DNA of 64,000 bases from Charina bottae (GCA_023362775.1 JALMGJ010000029.1:5274768-5338767), one strand, 5' to 3'. Positions 34,459 through 47,200 are shown, counted from the stretch's first letter. Notes: generated by a model not told the origin, from the letters alone. A program made the numbers and translations.

Positions 34459-37117
34459 GGTGCACTTCAGGAACATTCGTATCTCAACAGGTCTATTGCT
34501 CTCCCCAACATCAGCACTCTAAATCCCCAGAAATTACCACCCAGATATCTATTTCCCAAGCCCAAAGGAATGTGGTAGTTCTCCATCGTTCCAGTAGTTT
34601 CAATTGTCCCCAAAAATTATAGTCTGAGGACCTACAATAGCAAACAACTTCCTCTCTTCATGTACAGTTCAAACATTGTGTTTTCCAGGGGAGTCCATTC
34701 ATATGTTTAGCTGGCATTTATCAAGCGTGTAGTGATCTTTAAGTGAAATAAAAGCAAGGGACGTGTGCATCGGCAACCGGATTGTATATGATATTCTTAA
34801 AAAAATCAAATTCTATTTCAGAAGAGAGAGAGAGGCGGGAGAGGGAATTGTATGAGGAGAGGGGAATAGACAAGTTGCATTCTTCTGGACTTTGGAAATG
34901 AATAATCCTTTCTAGCAATTTACCAAAAAAAGAGAACTGGAGAAACGTGTGGAAGAGCTGAGAACATAAAATGTATAGCACAGGAGCAGATGAAATTCAT
35001 AATAGAGCAATTTCGCATCTGGCCAGTTTTGGCCAATCTCAACAAACCTGTAGGGTGGATCTACAGGAAATCGTATGGCCTCAGGCTAGACTAGGAAGTA
35101 AAAAGGAAAAATATGGGAAAAGGCAATGGCATATTGTTGTCCCAAAACATACATGGACATAAAGTCATCAGGAATTGAACTTGATACGAAAGGGACTTTA
35201 TATAGTTGCATCAAACAAGATGTTCATCAAAGGAGTTGATGAATCTTTGTGTGAAGAATAAAATAAAAACACACTAGGGGAGGGAAAAAAACCAAAATAA
35301 TTATCTTCAAAGAAACTTTTCTAAGTTTTAATTAGCCCAACATGAGTTAATTTCTAAAGCAGAAAACATACAAGTTACAAACTATCCTTGGGAGCTTGAA
35401 CGCTTGAAAAAAGATGGCATATCCAAAATAGACTGAGTTAATGAAATAAAATTGATAAAATAGTTTAAAGATGATTCCTTCCTTTTTTCCCCTCTCATTC
35501 TTGGTTAATTAGAAGACAAATGATAGGCAGCTCTAACAGTGAGTCTCAAGTAGTAATTTTGGACAGCGCCATTGGTTTCAACAACATCAACTCTGGAATA
35601 AATTGTTAGGATTCCGTGGCTTTGCTCTGTCCAGATTAAAATGGCTTAACTGTCATGGAACTCTATAAACTGTAGTTTTGTGAATTTTATAAGTAAAGCC
35701 ATTCAAATTCTTCATCCAGCTAGAGTTTCCAAGATTCTTTGGGGTGAAGTAACCACAACTGGTCAGAAGACAGGTTTCATTTTCTCATCTGAAATATTCC
35801 TTTTGTGAGAATTTACTGTGGCTATGAAACTGATGGGTAGAAAGAAAATTGATCTCTATCCCTCATAACTATAGAGAACTATAGCAAAGCGTAAGTGCTG
35901 TATTTTCCACTGTTCATTGTCATAACCTTATATAATATTTTAAGAGATGGCCAACTTTTTGCTGTATCTAATGCTGATTTAGGGAACTTCAGTTGGGGAA
36001 CATTAGTTTAATGAGTTTATATATATATATATTGGGCATTTTAACTTCCACGTGAGAAAGAATTTAAAATCCATATGTAAAGCCAACTATATGTAAACCC
36101 AAACTACTGATTATTTAAAAGAAATATTAAACCTTTATTGCTCAAATCAAAGCCCACTAAGTTTCACCTTTGTTAAACCAAGTCAATGCAAACATCAGAA
36201 GATGGAGCCCGCTCTCTTAATGCCATCTTGCTCAAGGTTTTTATTTACTGATGGACGTTCATGGCAAAACTTCCCAACTATTGTTACCTCAACTCTACTG
36301 ATGAAAACCTGAATTGTAGGAATGCTCTTCAGTTTACATTTTGAATAGTTACACAAGTATAACCAATGATACCTTGTTTAAACCTTTTGGGATGTTCTGC
36401 AGGCAGTTGCCCTTGTCCTCAGTAGGAGCTGTAGTTTCCAGAGCGTGAGAGGAATTTCACTGGAACAGCCACGTCTTCAGCATGGAACTTCAAGTTATAA
36501 TGATTCCATGGGAGAAGCCATGACAGTTAAAAAAGATTTGAAAGGCAGACGTGCCCTTTCTTTGTCATTTTGGTAATTGGGATGATTACTTTTCGAATTC
36601 CACCCTATGTACATTTCAATTTTCAATGCACTCAATGGCAACAGGATGCTATCATGCCATCATGGTTTAAATCACTAACTGTTGTCTATGAAATTCTGAT
36701 GGATTAATGCATTTAATACTTCACTGTCATCCATGTGTATCTCACTCTTAGTGCAAAGAGTTCAGAGAAACATTGTGGTCTTATGTCACACCTATGAAAT
36801 AAGTTGAGATTAAAGGCAGGCGTTTTTCTAAGATCATCTGGTGAGGTCAGAGCAGAACGGCTACTTGAAGCTGATTTTCTGATGTCCAAACTTAACAATA
36901 TATTGCACTGCTCTCAGGAAAAAAAACCATCAAGAGAACATGGCTGCTCCAGAGAGTGGCTGAACCTGAGATGATCCACTTGCCTTAACCTGTCAAACTC
37001 TGCACTGCAGTCCAATAAGGACAATCCTGTTTTGTATTATATACAAATCAGTGAACATTTGTGTTTGTTCTACATCAGTGGCCTGCTGAAGCAAATCTAC
37101 ACACTCTATTCTGGATC

Positions 37118-37313
37118 TGTAGCTTGAATCATGTCAACTGGATTTCTATTTTCTCAGTGGAAAAGTTTCGCTCTTTATCCAAGAAGCTCCAGCAAGAATT
37201 TGCTGAAGCTCCTTGGATAAAGAGTGAAACTTTTCCACTGAGAAAATAGAAATCCAGTTGACATGATTCAAGCTACAGACTGTTCCACCTGGATGACTGA
37301 GAACCTTCATCGA
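37118..37313. mobile_element. Penelope-like fold-back element, two inverted arms
   Basis: Flanked by the perfect 13-bp duplication TCTATTCTGGATC (37105-37117 and 37314-37326). Arms are inverted copies (TGTAGCTTGAATCATGTCAA... and ...TTGACATGATTCAAGCTACA) around a short centre. The family A hammerhead-like cores are degraded here: CTGAAG is followed directly by CTCC, and GAAACTTTT replaces GAAACGTTT. Confidence 0.62.
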
Positions 37314-37664
37314 TCTATTCTGGATCATGTCAACATTTCTCAGTGAGACAATAGGTGGCTGGTGTCAAGGTAATTTGCTTGGGCATTTGGAGGTCTCTCT
37401 ACCTACAGTATCTCAGTTTATTTTCTTTTATTGCCAGGAAGGGAAGACTCTTCTCCTTTGAACCCATGATTTTCAAAGGCTACAAGGTATGGTGGTAAGA
37501 TGCTGATATCACCAGGAGGGAACAGGTTGAATTTTGGACATTTTTTTTTCGTTTTGTGAGGTGTGGCCTAGCAAACAAGGTGTATTCATAGGCATATGAA
37601 GTCTATTGGAAGCCTAACATGCCTACTGGGCCATGGTTTTCCCACCCTGCTTTATCATTTAAGC

Positions 37665-37800
37665 CAGTGTTTCTTAACTTGGGCAACTTCCAGGCGTGTG
37701 GGTTTTAACTCCCAGAATTTCCATCAAGGGCTATGGTGGCTGTGGAATTCTGGGATTTGAAGTCCACACACCTGGAAGTTGCCCAACTTGGGAAACACTG
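37665..37800. mobile_element. Palindromic hAT-like MITE
   Basis: CAGTGTTTCTTAACTTGGGC ... GCCCAACTTGGGAAACACTG, inverted halves. Diverged member of the family at 16349. Confidence 0.82.
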
Positions 37801-37809
37801 ATGTAGACA

Positions 37810-38505
37810 ATTGCAGATAGAGCCCAATAGTTCCAAAAAAGCTGGTAGCCAACCGATTCTGTGGCTGCATCCACCGCTTCATCTCCTTTCGGGGGCCTGA
37901 TAGACCAGCATACGGGATATCATTCGGGCAGAGGGGGTCTGGAAGCCTGTGGTGGGGGCCTTTATATGGCGGCAGTGTTCGTCACTTCCCAGGTTTTGTT
38001 TGCCTTTTGGTGCCTATCTGCCTGGGTGGGATGGAAAAGCAGACTAATAAAAGCATCCTTCCATCCTGGGAAAGAAATGTGAGGCGAGGCACAAATCCAC
38101 TGTTTCAGTTGGGGGTTTGCTGCCGCCACCCGGGAAGGAGAAAGTGAACTGAGTGAAAGAGCGGCAGGTTAAGACCTCCATCCCCAATGAGGGGAAGCCA
38201 CTGACTATGCCACCTGAGACTCCGCCATTCCAGCCTTTGCTGGGAGGGGAAAGATCTGCAGGGCAGCAACCCCCATTACTTCTTGGCTGCCCCTCTGGGC
38301 AGGCGCATGGAACTCATTCGGTATTGCAGAATCTTCTGCAAGTGTCAGACAATCCCGATTTCCTCAAAAGTGGTGCAGAATGAATGTCTAGGTGCAGGGT
38401 ATTTTCAAAGGTACACACCTGCAGGACTGCCACCACCATCATTCCTTCTGTACTGAAAATCCCCAATGCTTCCCTGCAACTAAGCATCAGAAAGGAAGTT
38501 CCTTG
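37810..38505. other. No recognisable gene
   Basis: Moderately GC-rich. Frames at 37861-38082 and 38153-38383 have no recognised family. No splice or start context convinces me. Confidence 0.4.
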
Positions 38506-38506
38506 A

Positions 38507-39002
38507 TAGGGACGCGGTGGCTCAGCGGGTTCAACCGCTGAAGCTGTAGACTGCCGGTCGGAAGGTCGGCAGTTCGAATCCCCATGCAACGAGGTGAGCT
38601 CTCGTTGCTAGTCCCAGCTCCTGTCGACCCAACAGTTCGAAAGCTTGCAAGTAGACAAATTGGGTACCACCTTAAGTGGGAAAATTTGCTGACGTCCTGT
38701 CGGGGAGTCGGCTTCCACCGAAACTGAAGATCCTTTGAATGGTGGTGGTCACGACGGATCCCGAAGTAATAACATCTACAGGATGTCAGCAGCCGGCTCC
38801 GACGCAAGGCATCGTGGGACATGCAGTCCAGAAGCCAGAGAAGAGTCGGTCCCCTTACCCCCTTCCTTGACGCGCGGTTTAAAGAAATTGTATAACGATG
38901 TATATGTATAACGATGTATGTAAGCCGCCTAGAGTCCTCCGTTAGGGAGGGGATAGGCGGGGTATAAATACAATAATAAAATAAATAAATAAATAAATAA
39001 AT
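38507..39002 (+). mobile_element. tRNA-derived SINE variant joined to an L2/CR1-like tail
   Basis: Head GGGACGCGGTGGCTCAGCGG and B-box AGTTCGAATCC as in the other SINEs, but the body diverges after GGTACCACCTTAAGTGGG. The 3' part reads TAAGCCGCCTAGAGTCCTCC ... GGCGGGGTATAAATAC then (AAAT)n, a tail seen at other LINE ends (compare 59955-60028). It looks like a SINE mobilised by another LINE. Confidence 0.65.
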
Positions 39003-39009
39003 ATGCTTC

Positions 39010-40790
39010 TTTTGTCCTCGACAGGTGGCAGCGCAGCACCTAGCCAATCCTGGTTGATATAAAAAACGCTAAGCAGGATTAGGTCTGGCTAGACTGGAAC
39101 ACAAAGCAGCAGCAGCAGCAGCGGCAGGTGGCTGTAGAAACCACTTCCATATTGTGGCCAAGAAAACCACACAAACATGTAATCAGCAGAACATAATTGG
39201 AGAGGGACTGCCTTTATTTCATGCTTCTTTTAAGGAACTGCTGCATTTCTCTGGATGACTTGCCAACGTCAGCTACTTCAGCCTTGGCTGGATTGCAAAA
39301 AGGCCTGATCAGTGCAGAACAGATCCATGCTGTATTGGGAGCAAAAGTCGATCCATATCCAGAGGTCACTGGATAGGATAGAAAGCAGCTTTCTGAACTG
39401 TGTAAAAAGAGCTCTTGGGGATTTGGCATTTCGGACAGTAACCCAACTGTGTTTGATCCAGTCTTGTCAACAAACGGTTCTCAGAGTAAGTTGAATCATA
39501 TGACTGAGCATGTATTTTGGACATACTGGTTTTGGTTGGAATTATTTTCCTATTCTATTATTACCACATTAGGATACGATAGCCCATACATTCAGTTTCT
39601 GTTAAAGGGAGGGTTTGAACTCCATTGAAAGATCTCTAGCTATATGCATCTGATGAGCCCCAAACAGGATAAAACCAGGCACATACTATCTTGTTATTTG
39701 CTGCATTTATCCTAAATTTGTATTGAGAATTGTTTATATTGATTATTGTATTAAATTAGGAAATGTCTTACATTATTATAGTTTCATTGTGATTCTGGTT
39801 TATATTGTTTACTGTATATAAATGTTGATTTACTGGTACTGTGCTTAGTTGTAAGTGCTTACTAAATAAAACTACAGTACGCATGTAACAATGCGGTTTC
39901 AAAATACATTTTAAAGAATCATGGAATTAGCAGGTCATTTTATGCCATAAATTTTTACTTCAAAAGATGAGCACATCTTCATTAAAACGTATCTTCTCAG
40001 TCCATCATTGTGATTCAGGCTTTGTTCAGACATGCAATTCTAAGTATGCAACCATTTTACTTTTGGTATAAATTAACTCCACAGATAAACCATTGCTTCT
40101 GAGTTTGAGAGGTGAGAAAGCTACTACATGGGATAATGCACACGTTCGAGTCTCAGTTGCAGTCATTAGGTTGTAGACCTCCATCCCACTTACCAAGACG
40201 TGCCATGGGATAAAATAGGACATGCTGACTGGGAATTATGGGAATTGGAATCCAATACACCTGGAAAGCAACAGGTAGAGGACTGACAGTGGACTTACAA
40301 CTTCATATATTTAGGATTACCCTCTGTTGCTCAGTGTCAGGCCTTTGGGCAAGCCAGGTCAAGAAACAGATCCCACAAGGACAATTGCTGCTGTAAGGTA
40401 TGATAGCAGAATCTTGAAAGCCTGCCAGAGTTTCCCTTTGCCCCTTCTTATACCAAACAGAATCAAGGAGGGATTATCTTGAGTATCTTTCTCACGCTCC
40501 CTCCCTTTCCTAGGCTCAGAGGCTCTTCCATACTTTCACCAGCTTTGTTTTCCTCTACACTTCGGTTCAACTCTAAACACGATAAAAGCAAGCCCACCTG
40601 TTCTTACCCATGGCTTGACCCTCTGGTTTCTATCTTCAACCAACCATTCTTGAAGGGCTGAGACTGGTGGGAGGCCCAACAGGTCTTATGGGAGAATAAG
40701 GCCCTGGGTTCAGGCTCTAGGACTGAGTGCCACAGCAATCGAGTATCCAGGTAACTTACAAACAAAATGGCAATACTGGTCTAGTAGGTA
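39010..40790. other. No recognisable gene
   Basis: Short (AGC)n at 39104-39122. The minus-strand frame 39429-39214 is open but unknown. Otherwise degenerate AT-rich sequence. Confidence 0.4.
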
Positions 40791-40793
40791 GGT

Positions 40794-41107
40794 TTCTCCC
40801 CGCACAGTCGTGTCCGACTCTAGGGGCCGGTGCTCATCTCCGTTTGTTTGCCGAAGAGCCAGCGTTGTCCAAAGACGCTTCCACGGTCATGTGGCCAGCA
40901 TGTCGCATGCGGAACGCTGTTACCTTCCCACCGAAGTGGTACCTTTTCATCTACTTGCATTTGCATGCTTCTGAATTTCTAGGTTGGCAAGAGCTGGGGT
41001 GAGTGTGGCAGCTCTCTCCATCACGCGGGGCTAGGGTCTTGAACCACTGATCTTGCGACCTTCCGATCGAAAAGCCTGGCATCTTAACCACTGAGCCATC
41101 GTGCCCC
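40794..41107 (-). mobile_element. tRNA-derived SINE with BovB-like tail
   Basis: Full-length, reverse orientation, same family as 376. The head region on the minus strand is GGGGCACGATGGCTCAGTGG. Confidence 0.85.
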
Positions 41108-41269
41108 AATACTGGTCTACCACTTGGTAAAAGGTGCTTTGAAGTGCAAAACTGAAGCAACAATAAAGTGACTGCCACAGATTGGTGTTTTTTTTCCCCC
41201 GTGACATCAGGGGCCAGTGCCAAATTCAAGAAAAAGTGGTAAATAAGACTTACAGTCTACCCCACAGAG

Positions 41270-41376
41270 CAGTGTTTCTCAACCTTAGCAACTTTAAGGT
41301 GTGTAGACTTCAACTCCCAGAACTCCTGGGAGTTGGAGTCCACACACCTTAAAGTTGCCAAGGTTGAGAAACACTG
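41270..41376. mobile_element. Palindromic hAT-like MITE
   Basis: CAGTGTTTCTCAACCTTAGC ... GCCAAGGTTGAGAAACACTG with flanks CCACAGAG and CCATAGAG (8-bp duplication, one mismatch). Short version lacking the centre. Confidence 0.88.
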
Positions 41377-41399
41377 CCATAGAGCATCGTATTAATATC

Positions 41400-43055
41400 T
41401 CTGGGAATTCCACATGGCCATCAAAGAGCCATTCTTACAACCGCTCATAAATATAGTTGCTGCTGCCATTGCAAGGATGGCTAGAACCAATCTGCACTCT
41501 TTCCAGCAAACTGGTAAGGACCTTCAGAAAGGCCAGTGCTTCTGTCCTTGTCTTGCTACGTTAATTGATGGGGGTCGGGGAAGAAGAAAAAAAGAAACTG
41601 GCCTGACCACAAAAAAGCCCTGGAGTTGCAAGGCTACCATGGGGCTTAGGATGACTGCAGTCAAGAGGCAGAATTATAGAAGTGGCCCTTGGCAAGAGTT
41701 CCTGTCGGTGGGAAAACTGCCTACTCCCAAGCCTTGTGGAGCTCCACAGATGATTTTCGGTTTGGGATTCGGAATAGCTGAACCACAAGAAAATTGGCTC
41801 AGCTGCCCACTGGCTGTGCCAGCTAGGGAACAAAGGAGCATGGTACCAACGCCCCCCATGGAAACGCTCCTACTGTCTTCTAGCTCCAACTTCAATCCAC
41901 TGAGGTCTGACTTAATGGACTGCGATGGATACTTGCCTTCCTGAGCTCTGCTGGCTGTGACTGTTGGGCCGCAGAATTCAGGAACTAACCTTGGGACCTT
42001 CTGCATGAAAAAGCTACACTCTGCCACTCAGCTATGCACCTTCCCTGAAAAGCTTTTGTCTTCCCGATCTTCCTTCTACCCCATCAGCAATGCTAATATC
42101 CAAATGGCACAGACAGAATCCACAGAGACAGAACATTCCCTCAAAAGATTCAGCTGTTCTTTTGGCAATCATCCAGCCATGAATCCTGAGGTTCAAAAGT
42201 AATAAAGCTGCATTACATATGCAGGCAAGTGAGCTTCTGTATTCTATTTATTCCACATCTCATCATTACACTACTCTTCTATTCAGCAGATTTGATACAT
42301 CCAACAAGCTGGTACTCTTGTTGTAAGAAAGAAATCTAGGTCTGAATAAGAAGGCAAAATGGTGTGTGTGCATGCTCTCAGTTCCTATAAAAGCTATGGA
42401 GCACTCTTTATTATTTTGTTCCTCAAGTACAATGCAGGGTTGCCCCAGAAACCTCCAAACATTTGAGTTACGCTGTACTGTTTCAGGTTAGAGTGGAACC
42501 TGACATTTGTTTTGTACTTTCTATCTGATATCCCTCATGGAATAGCATTTCCTGCCCTACTTCTGCTGCTAAATAGGTCACTCTCGCCTTACGGAAGTTT
42601 CATGGAAGCAAATGCCCTCCCTGACTGGTACCCTTCAAACAGACTGTAACACAATGCCTATCATTCCCATGGCACCTTGGAGCAGATCTGGAAGGCACAG
42701 CTTAAGGAGGCTGGCTGTGTTAAAGGCAGGTAAGGAACATGAAGTGGCCTAGTGCCCTACCAAGAGCCTGATCCAAAGATCTCCTGGCCACTAGTGTAAC
42801 TTTGCCCTTGCTCTCAATCTCTGATAAACGGCAAATGGGTCTTCCAAGCGACTTCTGCCATGGTATGAATAGCAAGGGAGGATGGGGAGAGCTCTCTGCA
42901 ACTGGGGTTTTATGCCCCAGCTAAGCGAGCAATGGAAAGGTCAACTGCGAAGACTTTGCCTGTTGTTACTGACATGACTGGGGGAGAGCAAAAGAAGCTA
43001 AAAAGCCTGGTGTGAGTAAATTGATTCTCTGTGCCTTTCAGTTCTTACTTAGTTC
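41400..43055. other. No recognised gene; one 176-codon open frame
   Basis: The plus-strand frame 41414-41944 is long for random sequence but overlaps open frames on the other strand, has no recognised domain and no exon context. I leave it uncalled. Confidence 0.35.
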
Positions 43056-43119
43056 AAAGTAGGTCTCAATTGGCTGTTGTGGGTCTTCCGGGCTGTGTGG
43101 CCGTGTTCTGGAAGTTGTG

Positions 43120-43170
43120 GTTCCTAACGTTTCGCCAGCATCTGTGGCCAGCATCTTCAGAGGGCAGGAG
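43120..43170 (-). ncRNA. Hammerhead-ribozyme-like motif (family B)
   Basis: Minus strand: CTGAAGA (43160-43154), hairpin GCTGGC...GCTGGC pairing with two G-U pairs, GAAACGTTAGG (43133-43123). CCT before the core pairs with AGG after the predicted cleavage base, giving a 3-bp helix I. One extra base precedes helix II. Confidence 0.45.
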
Positions 43171-43189
43171 CACAGATGAAGCTCTTCAT

Positions 43190-43245
43190 CAGCACCCTCT
43201 GAAGATGCTGGCCACAGATGCTGGCGAAACGTTAGGAACCACAAC
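43190..43245 (+). ncRNA. Hammerhead-ribozyme-like motif (family B)
   Basis: Plus strand: CTGAAGA (43199-43205), the same hairpin as the opposite arm, GAAACGTTAGG (43226-43236). CCT/AGG helix I closure. Mirror copy of 43120-43170. Confidence 0.45.
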
Positions 43246-44066
43246 TTCCAGAACACGGCCACACAGCCCGGAAGACCCACAACAGCCATTGAACTCCGGC
43301 CGTGAAAGCCTTCGACAATACATTAGGTCTCAATTTCTTCTCTGTGTAAAATGCTGAAGGAGATCTCATTCAGCAAAGGGAATATGGACCTCCCATTTAT
43401 ATTCAGCTGTATCAAAAAAGCTTAAGATAACATTGTAGCATAAATTTCATAAACAGGATCTGGTCTCCTTCAAGATAAACAATAAACAATAATAAATGCT
43501 TCACCTCAGAGTAGCAACGTTCAATACACATAATATACAATACATTTTCAGGAAAGCATCTTTTATCATATAGAAATGAATCATGCATTAAGAACTTCCT
43601 AGGTGCCCCCACCCCCACAAACATATTTGGTCACATTTGCTGCAGAGGAGTAGATCCATTTCCTTTTAAAACACTAATGGTAGCAATCTAGACTTTGTCA
43701 TGGGTAATGCTTTCTTACAAAATTCACCTACTAAAGCTGAACTAAAATGGAACTGAAGGGAGCCAAGGGGAAAGTTATAACCAAATTACTCAGAAAATAT
43801 ATTAAAATATAAGTAGTAGACCAAGCCAAGACTATAGCACGATACACATACCTCAAAAAGTCCACTGAGTTTATCTCCCAGATATACCATCACAGCCTTA
43901 AGAATTCCCCAAACTAACTGAAATCTCAAACGCAACCCTTCCTTTTGCATTCTTATGCTTATTTTTACATTGTTCATTAAAAATACTTTATCTTCCTTTT
44001 TCACAGAGTGGAGCCATATATAAAATCAGATCAAGTTAGTCTTAAAAACTTTTTAATGGGTTCCAT

Positions 44067-44072
44067 TTTATT
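44067..44072 (-). terminator. MEIG1 polyadenylation signal candidate
   Basis: AATAAA on the minus strand, 59 nt downstream of the MEIG1 stop codon. Position is suitable for 3' end formation. Other signals further downstream are possible. Confidence 0.45.
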
Positions 44073-44130
44073 CAAGACAAAAAAAAACTTTGGACAAATT
44101 TACTTCTAAAAACAGTGGATGTAACATAAA

Positions 44131-44259
44131 TTAGTAGGCATACAATTTAACGTTATGGACTTCTTTGTCTTCACATTCTCTTTCCTTATCATAATAGTAG
44201 AAAGTATTGTCCTTTCTTTGAAGCTTCTTCACAAATCCAGTTTCTGGCCACCTTTCCAC
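44131..44259 (-). CDS. MEIG1: MEIG1 last coding exon
   Basis: Acceptor TTTGCATGTAG then GTG GAA AGG TGG CCA (VERWP). 42 codons plus TAA. Contains the Trp, Lys, Phe and Tyr-rich stretch that in mouse MEIG1 forms the PACRG-binding face. Phase 0 entry matches the exon at 51175. Confidence 0.93.
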   Translation of the reverse strand: MERWPETGFVKKLQRKDNTFYYYDKERECEDKEVHNVKLYAY

Positions 44260-47200
44260 CTACATGCAAACAAGAAGAGGGAAACTGCCCATGTATTTTT
44301 TTTAATGGCCGAGCACGCATTTATCTACAGGCCTTGCAAGTGAAACTACATATATGATGAAGAAAGGGTTACTGTATGTGTACCATACACACATATATGT
44401 GAATAGGGGACCAGGCATGCAAACGGATGCTGAGCATAGGCTCCCAATCTGATCCAAAATTGACAATGCCAAGAGAAGAAATCCAGGATTTCACAATCTC
44501 TCCTTTTCACATTCTCTGCCATAGAGTTGGCTAGCAGTATTCCAACTAATTCTATTGGTATGGAATTCTGTTACTTTTGATTCTGTTGAACTGGGAACAT
44601 TTTGAGTTTCTGGGCTCAGTTGAAGATGCTAATTTAAAGCTGGGTTTAAGCATGAATTCTCCTATCCCAACTCCTTTACAAACTGGCCAAGTTACTATGA
44701 TTCCTCAGCAGTCTCTCTGGGTGCCCTTCCACCCCCCCTCCCGAGTTGAAGGCATAGGGTGAGCTATGATAATTGTTTTTTCAGTTCTGGTGTCCCAGTC
44801 CTGGCCTGCAGATGTATCTTCATTACCACATGAAGATCTTTTAGATTGTGTTATTTTTATCTGCTATTTCATGCCGCTTAATGTTATTTATGTTTTAATT
44901 TCATAGGAGTTCCTATCTGCAGAGCAGGTTACAAATCCCCATAAGCAAGTAATAAATTATAGTCTGCCTGTATATTAAATAGCCAGCTCATTATCCAAGT
45001 GTAGAGCTTTATGCAACCCAGTAATAACTAATAATACTGATACAGGAGAATAAGCATTAGATAAAAAAAACAAACAAAGAGGAAAGGAAACCAAGACTGG
45101 CAAAAGACTGACTGTATTTTAACAAGCAATGTTAACTATTGAAAAGGAAGCTGGGACCCTGGTCTAACTTGTATTTTATTAATACTTGGGTAGATTTAAT
45201 AAAATTACTTAATCTAACAAGCCATGCCATCAATCCAATGCTAGCTTCCTGATTAGATATGTCTGTAAACCTTTTCATACTTGGGTCTTGTTCATAAAAT
45301 GACAGTTAAAATCTATGTCTCTTCCTTTATAAAACCTTAGTTGTGTCACAAATTCTTGTAAAGATTCAAATGATTCTAAGAATCTTGTATTACACAGTAT
45401 TTTATTGCTTTTATCAGTAGCTCCCATTCAAAAGACTTGGTGGCCACTGGCCTCAGTAAGCAATACTTTTAAGTGTTTTCAAAAGTAAATTTGAGTGTTT
45501 TTCATGCTCTAAAAATAACTCTGATCAGATAGAAAGAACTAATCCCAGGGTTTTGAGGATTCTATCAAATTTACCAGCACTACAGGTTTGGTTGAAGGCA
45601 AGAAGACAGAAAAGTAAAGTTTTCATTATGGTTGAAAACGGGGGGGGGGGGAGCTTTTAGAGTAAGCAAAAAGGACCACCTCAGTCCTTATTTAAATCTC
45701 ATCTTCAGCATTAAGTGATGGCAATTCCAGGGACTCCACTGATTGGGAAAAGAGCACCCACAAAAAATATGCTGCTTCAGAATGAAATGACCAGCAGGGT
45801 GAATCTAGGTTTTCTGGAGCATTATTATATTCTCAGGAGAAAATATTTTCGTTGCTCACTCCGAATGAGGTAACAAAAACATAATCTCAGCAGCCTGATC
45901 AACAACAAAACATCCTAATAACTGCCTCTTTGTAGGGGGACTGCCACAGGCCCCCTCTGGAAGGAATCTCCGCCAGCAATCCCTTGGCTCAAAGCCATGT
46001 TGTGCTGACGCAGCCAGAGCGTACAGGAGATGCAGCTGTAATCCCCAAATGCTCCTTTTTTTATGTATGCAAGTCCTATTGATTAGTCAAGGGTAGCATA
46101 ACCCTCCATTTGTTCTGTCCATAAATGCGTTATTCAGTATTCTTTAAGAGGCCAAGAAAATCTATTTCTCACGGGTCCATTACACAAGGAATCACTTCTG
46201 CACTTTCTGATCATGATGGCTGAGATCCAGTCAATTGTTCCCAAGGCTTGGCCATAATTGAGTGGGATTCATGACTATTGTTTCTTTGAACAGCTGATCG
46301 CCATCCAACGCTGCCTGCCCACAATACCATGCCACCAACTGCTTCTGAAAGTACAGAGAGCTCAAAAAGTGGACTTGCTATGAGGTAGGGAGGTTGGCTG
46401 GGTTTCAGAAGCTCTGATCCAATACACAAACGTACTGAATTAGCTATGCGGTCCTTTGGATCCCAAAGGCCAATGACTGTACGTGTCATGCATTTCTTTA
46501 CCCAAGTCAAGATCTGAAAAACAATATGGGTGGTCAGGTGGACACCTGCAGCCTGAATTTTTTTTTACCCCTCCCTCCCTCCCCCTGGACATACCAGATG
46601 TGCTTGGGAGGTGTTCCTCCTAAAATCTCCAGCAACACCATGGCATACTTTCACCAATTTCAATTATTTTTCAATCCCTCACTTATATTTGCCACTGATG
46701 TACGTATCTACATAATGGAAATCCCACTTTCCACTCTCTACTCCCACACAGCTCTCTACAACCATAAAATCACTACTCTGAAGATCAGGGAACTAACAGG
46801 AGATAGCCCACCTCTCCCCCTTTGCTTCTCTCCATAGAAACAGAGGGCAAAGAATAAACAGAGAACAGCTCTTTTGATGCCAGCACTCCAGTCCCATGAA
46901 ATAACCATGGAGTTAAGGCAGGGACTATAGAGAAATGGCCAGGAGTAAAGTTAGCTCAACTGTGTTTGTAGTCCCCCCAAAAAATTTTCACAGACATGTA
47001 CATGAAATTAACATAAAAGTTACTGTTATACAATTGGTTTAAAAGTTACGTATTTGTTTGTTGGAATCAAGGCAGAGTTTGACCAACTCAGGGATTCCCT
47101 ACCAGGCCTAAAGCAGAGTAATTAACAGAGTAATTTTAGAGCAAATTGAACATTTTCTCATCAGCCCACAAAGCTCTAATCCCATCCTTTGTACGACATT

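Larger units (their letters stand above)
33000..37095. other. No recognisable gene
   Basis: AT-rich, degenerate. Contains a 27-bp direct duplication at 33369-33422 and a compound microsatellite at 34402-34458. The 150-codon frame 34126-34578 runs through that microsatellite (poly-Gly then poly-His) and is not credible as a gene. Confidence 0.5.
43072..43323. mobile_element. Penelope-like fold-back element with paired hammerhead-like cores
   Basis: Flanked by the perfect 12-bp duplication TAGGTCTCAATT (43060-43071 and 43324-43335). Two arms of about 100 bp are inverted copies (GGCTGTTGTGGGTCTTCCGG ... CCGGAAGACCCACAACAGCC), each with one hammerhead-like core pointing away from its own end. 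Confidence 0.62.

Noticed and set aside
34126..34578. 150-codon frame with poly-Gly and poly-His
   Set aside because: Runs through a (GGA)n(TCA)n microsatellite, with no family similarity.
37146..37328. Apparent conserved protein SLNHVNWISIFSVEKFHSLSKE in both arms and at 13060
   Set aside because: Repeat-arm translation of the fold-back element. Both strands are equally open and there is no gene context.
41414..41944. 176-codon plus-strand frame
   Set aside because: No domain, no exon context, overlapped by equally long frames on the other strand.
43786..44004. Minus-strand frame downstream of MEIG1 with an apparent GAG|GTATGT donor
   Set aside because: It lies past the MEIG1 stop and candidate poly(A) signal and is not recognised. 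Best seen as 3' flank.
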